A DNA stretch of 64,000 nt from Halomonas sp. ML-15 (GTDB lineage Bacteria; Pseudomonadota; Gammaproteobacteria; Pseudomonadales; Halomonadaceae). Numbering within the stretch: the stretch's first letter is position 1; every line of letters begins with the position of its first letter. The stretch lies in NCBI RefSeq assembly GCF_014779595.1, contig NZ_JACXZT010000010.1, forward strand, positions 1-64,000. Direction: 5' to 3'. A program made the position numbers and the translations under genes. The notes under the pieces are model-generated. The model was not told where the DNA came from. It was given only the letters and a program-made list of their open reading frames with translations, and did not search any database. Shown piece by piece: positions 59,985 to 64,000 of the stretch.

Positions 59985-60239
59985 TACGCGACCTGACGAC
60001 TTCCTTCAACCCTTGCAGGACAATGGCCGGGCTCGACTCTCATTCAACGATGATGTCTATGCTGCCTTGCAATCCGCATTTACCCGGCTATACCTGATGT
60101 AACTGATTGTGATATGTCAGGCGATGGGTACAGGATGCCCCGGTGACGCGCGGTCAGTCGCACGACGCTCCTCTGGGTAGGGAGACCCGGTTCAGCGAAG
60201 GTCATACCAATAACGATAAATTCCTCGTTGGAGAACCCA

Positions 60240-61454
60240 ATGACTCACGATATGCCTCCGAGCGCTTCTGCATCGTCTGTAGAGGCCACTACCACGATGC
60301 CATCTCCCGAGCCGGCTGCCGTGCCACTCAACGCTTCGCGTCGACGTTTCCTGACCGGTTCAGCGGCCGCCGTCGGTGCCGCCGCTGCAGTGGGCTTTCC
60401 CAGCATCGCCGTGGCCCAGACCACTACGCTGCGTTTTCAGAGCACCTGGCCCAACCAGGACATCTTCCATGAGTTCGCGGCGGACTACGTGCGCATCGTC
60501 AATGAGATGTCCGGTGGCCGCTTGCGTCTCAACCTGCTGCCTGCAGGAGCGGTGGTCGGTGCCCTGCAGATGCAGGATGCGGTGATCTCCGGTGCCCTCG
60601 ACGGCGGTCATGGGGTATCCGCCTACTGGTACGGCAAGCACAAGGCGTTCTCGCTGTTCGGCACGCCGCCGCCGTTCGGCTGGGATGCCCATCAGTTCCT
60701 GGCCTGGTTCTGGACGGGTGGGGGGATGGAGCTCTACAACGAACTGCTGGAGCAGATGGAACTGCCGCTGGTGGGCTACCTCACTGGCCCGATGCCGACC
60801 CAGGCGCTGGGCTGGTTCAAGGAGCCGATCAGCAGTGCCGATGACCTGCGAGGTCTCAAGTACCGCACGGTGGGGCTGGCCGCCGATCTGATGAACGAGT
60901 TTGGTGCGGCGGTGACGATCATGGGCGGTGGCGATATCGTGCCGGCCATGGACCGCGGCCTGCTCGACGGTGCCGAGTTCAACAATCCGTCGTCGGACCG
61001 CCTGCTGGGCTTCCCCGATGTCAGCAAGACCTGGATGCTGCGCAGCTACCATCAGGACTGCGAGTCGTTCGAGATCATTCTCAACCGACAGAAGCACAGC
61101 GAGCTGCCCGAGGAGTTCCAGGCGATCCTGCAGTATGCCGCCAAGGCGGCCTCGTCGGAGATGTACTGGAAGGCCATGGAGCGCTACCCCCGCGACCTTC
61201 AGGCGATGCGCGAGGAGCAGGGCGTGCAGACCTACATTACTCCCGACTCCGTGCTCGAGGCGCAGCTATCGGCCTGGGACACGGTGATCGAGCGCGAATC
61301 GGCCAACGACGACTTATTCCGCCGGGTCGTCGAGCATCAGCGCGAGTACTGTGATCGCGTGGTCGGTTTCCACCTCGAGCACACCACGCCCAAGGGACCC
61401 GCCTACCGCCACTTCTACGGTAAGGAACCCACCGACACCTCCATCCTCCTCTAG
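60240..61454 (+). CDS. TRAP transporter substrate-binding protein (DctP family, Tat-exported)
   Basis: This 404-residue receptor has a long N-terminus and a Tat signal (ASRRRFLTGSAAAVGAAAAVGFPSIAVAQ). Mature motifs include FQSTWPNQDIFHEFAADYVRIVNEMSGGRLRLNLLPAG and LKYRTVGLAADLMNEFGAAVTIMGGGDIVPAMDRGLLDGAEFNNP. These resemble the TakP subgroup that binds 2-keto acids or lactate, often as dimers with a metal. Substrate is therefore likely an alpha-keto or hydroxy acid. The start at 60240 has GGAG upstream. A 12-bp stem-loop lies in the 100-base gap to the DctQ gene. Confidence 0.9.
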   Translation: MTHDMPPSASASSVEATTTMPSPEPAAVPLNASRRRFLTGSAAAVGAAAAVGFPSIAVAQTTTLRFQSTWPNQDIFHEFAADYVRIVNEMSGGRLRLNLLPAGAVVGALQMQDAVISGALDGGHGVSAYWYGKHKAFSLFGTPPPFGWDAHQFLAWFWTGGGMELYNELLEQMELPLVGYLTGPMPTQALGWFKEPISSADDLRGLKYRTVGLAADLMNEFGAAVTIMGGGDIVPAMDRGLLDGAEFNNPSSDRLLGFPDVSKTWMLRSYHQDCESFEIILNRQKHSELPEEFQAILQYAAKAASSEMYWKAMERYPRDLQAMREEQGVQTYITPDSVLEAQLSAWDTVIERESANDDLFRRVVEHQREYCDRVVGFHLEHTTPKGPAYRHFYGKEPTDTSILL

Positions 61455-61506
61455 GCCTGCGGGCCCTATTCACCCGTGGCCAGGAGGCCGCGGGGGACGT
61501 CGATCG

Positions 61507-61538
61507 GCTGCGCTGCCCATGATGTGGCAGTGCAGCCC
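61507..61538 (+). terminator. Stem-loop between TRAP receptor and DctQ genes
   Basis: GGCTGCGCTGCC and GGCAGTGCAGCC form a 12-bp stem with one G-T pair and an 8-base loop. No T-run follows, suggesting an mRNA 3'-end stabiliser or partial terminator. Confidence 0.6.
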
Positions 61539-61554
61539 ATGGTGAGAGGTCGTC

Positions 61555-62151
61555 ATGCGCTTCATCTTCTTTATTGACCACATCAGTACCTGGGTGGGCA
61601 AGGTCTTTGCCTGGGCCATCCTGATTCTGACCTTCGTGGTCAGCTACGAGGTCTTCATGCGCTATGTCATGGGCTCGCCTACCACCTGGGCCTATGACAC
61701 CAGCTACATGCTCTACGGCACCCTGTTCATGATGGCCGGGGCCTATGCCTTGGCCCATAACGCCCATGTGCGGGCCGACGTGGTGTCGCGTTACTTTCCA
61801 CCTCGGGTGCAGGCGGGTATGGACCTGGCACTCTACCTGGTCTTCTTCTATCCCGGCATCCTGGCACTGGTGTTCTATGGCTGGGACTTTTTCGCTCTCT
61901 CCTATCGCCAGAACGAACACAGTTCCTATACGCCCGGGGGGCCCCCGGTATATCCCTACAAGTTCGTGATTCCCGCCTGTGCGGCGCTTCTGGCGCTGCA
62001 GGGGGTGGCCGAGGTCAGTCGCTGCATCCTGTGCCTCAAACACGGCAAGTGGCCGCGACGTCTTGGCGACGTGGAAGAGATCGCCATTCCGATCAACAAG
62101 CAGGATGAAATTCTCGCCGCCCAGCAAGCATCTGGGGAGGATCGTCCATGA
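61555..62151 (+). CDS. TRAP transporter small permease (DctQ family)
   Basis: This 198-residue protein has four membrane helices. The DctQ core is seen in FVVSYEVFMRYVMGSPTTWAYDTSYMLYGTLFMMAGAYALAHNAHVRADVV. It is longer than the first DctQ in the window (159 residues) because of a ~40-residue hydrophilic C-terminus. It overlaps the DctM gene by four bases. GAGAGG precedes its start. Confidence 0.92.
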   Translation: MRFIFFIDHISTWVGKVFAWAILILTFVVSYEVFMRYVMGSPTTWAYDTSYMLYGTLFMMAGAYALAHNAHVRADVVSRYFPPRVQAGMDLALYLVFFYPGILALVFYGWDFFALSYRQNEHSSYTPGGPPVYPYKFVIPACAALLALQGVAEVSRCILCLKHGKWPRRLGDVEEIAIPINKQDEILAAQQASGEDRP

Positions 62152-63467
62152 GCGAACCGGAAATCGGCATCATGATGCTAGGCATGCTGATCATACTGAT
62201 CATGCTTGGCTTTCCCATCGCCTTCACGCTGATCGCCATGGGCATTGCCTTTGGCTACTTCGCCATCGGCGACATTATCTTTTCACTGCTGGTGCAGCGG
62301 GCCTATGGCGTGATGTCCAACGACGTGCTGATAGCGGTACCGCTGTTCCTGTTCATGGGCTACATGGTCGAGCGTGCCAATATCCTCGATCGGTTATTCT
62401 CGAGCCTGCAACTCGCGGCGCGAGGCATGCCGGCTTCACTGGCTGTGGCCAGCCTGATCACCTGTGCGCTGTTTGCCACTGCCACTGGCATCGTGGGAGC
62501 GGTGGTCACCCTGATGGGGTTGCTGGCCTTGCCGGCGATGCTCAACGCCGGCTACGACAAGCGCATGTCGAGCGGTGTAATCTGCGCCGGTGGCTGCCTG
62601 GGAATCCTGATACCCCCGAGCATCATGCTGATCCTCTACGGCGCCATGGCCGGGGTCTCGGTGGTACGGCTCTATGCTGCGGCGCTGATACCGGGGCTGC
62701 TGCTGGCCGGGCTCTACATCCTTTACGTAATGGGGCGGGCGATGATCAACCCCAAGGTGGCGCCGAAACTCCCGGCGGAGCAGATGAATGTGCCGCTGGG
62801 CAAGGTCTACTGGGGGCTGTTGACCTCCTTCGTGCCGCTGTTCGTGCTGATCATGTCGGTGCTGGGGGCGATTCTGTTTGGTCTGGCCACGCCCCATGAG
62901 GCCGCCGGTATTGGGGCAATGGGAGCGATCCTGCTGGCCGCAGCCTACCGCCAGCTGACCTTCGTGCGGCTGCGTGAGGCGGTGTTCCTCACCGCCCGCA
63001 CCAGTGCCATGGTGTGCTGGCTGTTCGTGGGATCGTGGATCTTCTCTTCGGTGTTCTCGCTGCTCGATGGTCACTCGCTGATCGAACATTGGATCAGTGG
63101 CATGTCGTTGACGCCGCTACAGTTCCTGCTGCTCGCTCAGTTGATGATCTTCATTCTTGGCTGGCCGCTGGAGTGGACCGAGATCATCATCATCTTCGTG
63201 CCGATCTTCCTGCCCCTGCTGGCCATGTTCGGCATCGATCCGCTGTTCTTCGGGGTGCTGGTGGCCTTGAATATCCAGACCTCGTTCCTGACCCCGCCGA
63301 TGGCGATGTCCGCCTTCTACCTCAAGGGCATCTCGCCCAAGGGGATCGAGCTCAACGATATCTTCATCGGTATCGCGCCCTTCTTGCTGATGGTGTTCGT
63401 GGCGATGTTCATCCTCTACATGGTGCCGGGCATCGTGTTCTGGCTGCCAGGAGTGCTGTACGGCTGA
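62148..63467 (+). CDS. TRAP transporter large permease (DctM family)
   Basis: This 439-residue sodium-coupled permease shows MGYMVERANILDRLFSSLQLAARGMPASLAVASLITCALFATATG, the ICAGGCLGILIPPSIMLILYGAMAG hairpin, and NIQTSFLTPPMAMSAFYLKGI in the second half. The substrate hairpin differs from that of the first DctM (GCLGILIPPS instead of ASTAILIPPS), as expected for a keto-acid/TakP-type subgroup. It ends the third TRAP operon and converges with the Spy-like gene. Confidence 0.93.
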   Translation: MSEPEIGIMMLGMLIILIMLGFPIAFTLIAMGIAFGYFAIGDIIFSLLVQRAYGVMSNDVLIAVPLFLFMGYMVERANILDRLFSSLQLAARGMPASLAVASLITCALFATATGIVGAVVTLMGLLALPAMLNAGYDKRMSSGVICAGGCLGILIPPSIMLILYGAMAGVSVVRLYAAALIPGLLLAGLYILYVMGRAMINPKVAPKLPAEQMNVPLGKVYWGLLTSFVPLFVLIMSVLGAILFGLATPHEAAGIGAMGAILLAAAYRQLTFVRLREAVFLTARTSAMVCWLFVGSWIFSSVFSLLDGHSLIEHWISGMSLTPLQFLLLAQLMIFILGWPLEWTEIIIIFVPIFLPLLAMFGIDPLFFGVLVALNIQTSFLTPPMAMSAFYLKGISPKGIELNDIFIGIAPFLLMVFVAMFILYMVPGIVFWLPGVLYG

Positions 63468-63474
63468 CACAGGA

Positions 63475-63503
63475 CAACGCCCGGCAGCGAGTGTCGGGCG
63501 TTG
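63475..63503. terminator. Bidirectional stem-loop between TRAP and Spy-like genes
   Basis: CAACGCCCG and CGGGCGTTG form a 9-bp stem with an 11-base loop between the convergent stops. There is no clear T-run on either side. Confidence 0.5.
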
Positions 63504-63554
63504 GGGGAATGGTAAGATTTGGCGTCACTGGTGCGGGCAGCGGCGCCGGGTCTG

Positions 63555-64000
63555 TCAGGCGTCGCGCTCGGGGTGGTGGTGGCCGCGCTTGCCGTAGTGG
63601 CGGTGGCCGCCCTTGGGTTGCATGGCGGCCTTGAGCTCCTCCAGTTGCTGCTCGTCGAGAAGTTCTGCCAGTGCCGCATGATGCTCATCGCGCAGGGCGT
63701 TATAGGCGTCGCGGCGCGCGTCGCGGGAGTCGAAGTCCTGGTCGCGCAGTTCGCGCATATCGGCATACAGGCTTTCGCGGATCTCGGTCAGGGCGTTACG
63801 CTCCTCGTCGCTGAGGCCCCAGTCGTCGACCAGCGCGGTAAGGCGCTCCTGCATCGCTTCGCGGTACTCGGCGCGGCGCTCCTGCATCTTCTCGTGCATG
63901 GCACTGCGCAGTTCCTGGCGCTGCTCGTCGGTAAAGATCTCGTCGAGGGCGGCGCGGTGCTGTTCATGTAGCGCGTGGTAGGCGTTGCGGCGCTCGTCGC
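63555..64000 (-). CDS. Spy/CpxP-like periplasmic protein (5' end beyond window)
   Basis: The frame is open to the right edge, giving the last 148 residues. It is very rich in Glu, Arg and Ala and wholly helical. LTxxQ-like motifs appear as FTDEQRQEL, LSDEERNAL and LLDEQQLEEL, spaced about 40 residues apart, as in Spy/CpxP chaperones. Two segments, DERRNAYHALHEQHRAALDEI and DARRDAYNALRDEHHAALAEL, are clear repeats. The His/Gly-rich C-terminus (GGHRHYGKRGHHHPERDA) could bind metal. The missing N-terminus should carry a signal peptide. An internal ATG at 63899 is not the start. Confidence 0.8.
   Translation of the reverse strand, partial: DERRNAYHALHEQHRAALDEIFTDEQRQELRSAMHEKMQERRAEYREAMQERLTALVDDWGLSDEERNALTEIRESLYADMRELRDQDFDSRDARRDAYNALRDEHHAALAELLDEQQLEELKAAMQPKGGHRHYGKRGHHHPERDA

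Larger units (their letters stand above)
59705..60239. other. Divergent intergenic region between betT and TRAP operon
   Basis: This 535-base region contains the two BetI-like palindromes described separately and presumably the promoters of betT and the TRAP receptor gene. I saw no supported gene in it. Confidence 0.6.

Overview
The window looks like chromosome of a high-GC, halophilic gammaproteobacterium, most likely Halomonas or a close relative in the Halomonadaceae. This rests on gene content: three TRAP transporter systems, one with a TeaD-like universal stress protein, a BetT-type choline carrier, a PHA phasin, a Cra/FruBKA fructose PTS, and a NosP/NahK/ExaC-type block familiar from Pseudomonas. 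It is an inference, since the window holds no rRNA or other marker gene. I saw no rRNA, tRNA, CRISPR array, transposase or integrase. Both edges cut genes: vgrG on the left and a Spy-like protein on the right.

Layout. 1-4600: a small type VI secretion island on the minus strand, read hcp, DUF805 membrane protein, lipoprotein, vgrG. Its middle is visibly AT-richer than the rest, and an unusual set of inverted repeats lies upstream of hcp. 4700-9260: a wrecked sodium:solute symporter, a DSD1-like PLP enzyme, and a minus-strand sugar-acid operon (LacI regulator, 2-keto-3-deoxygluconate kinase, HAD phosphatase). 9390-15290: gamma carbonic anhydrase, phasin, NCS2 purine permease, modABC and a DUF192 protein. 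15550-24920: a DctPQM TRAP system, a small exported protein, a KamA-family radical SAM enzyme with altered active-site motifs, and a TAXI TRAP system with a UspA protein. 24928-25212: three tandem REP-like units. 25227-28910: a minus-strand sulfur operon (FccA-like cytochrome, FccB-like flavoprotein, YeeE/TsuA-like transporter, fused SoxY-SoxZ). 29232-31461: DUF2189, MOSC and LprI-like proteins. 31490-33767: an operon of a duplicated DUF1538 membrane protein, a PII-like protein and a CBS protein. 33911-37527: a cysteine-free molybdopterin-fold protein beside a hybrid histidine kinase, then a CDF metal exporter. 37662-44511: cra and fruBKA. 44783-49266: an ABM-domain membrane protein, a chemoreceptor with a textbook FliA promoter, and an alpha/beta-hydrolase membrane protein. 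49332-55710: FIST (NosP-like) sensor, NahK-like hybrid kinase, PQQ-type sugar dehydrogenase, LuxR response regulator and ExaC-type aldehyde dehydrogenase. 55843-57524: an orphan Hen1-like methyltransferase and an L,D-transpeptidase. 57674-63467: BetT with two BetI-like boxes and a third TRAP system. The right edge holds the Spy-like gene.

How the genes work together. Most of the window supports scavenging of organic acids, purines, molybdate, fructose and choline by a free-living heterotroph, with supplementary sulfide/thiosulfate oxidation. All three TRAP loci place a stem-loop between the binding-protein gene and the permease genes, which would favour excess binding protein. The least described units are the DUF1538/PII/CBS operon, the Hen1-like methyltransferase without Pnkp, the minimal Fcc/TsuA/SoxYZ set, and the Mo-fold protein paired with a hybrid kinase.
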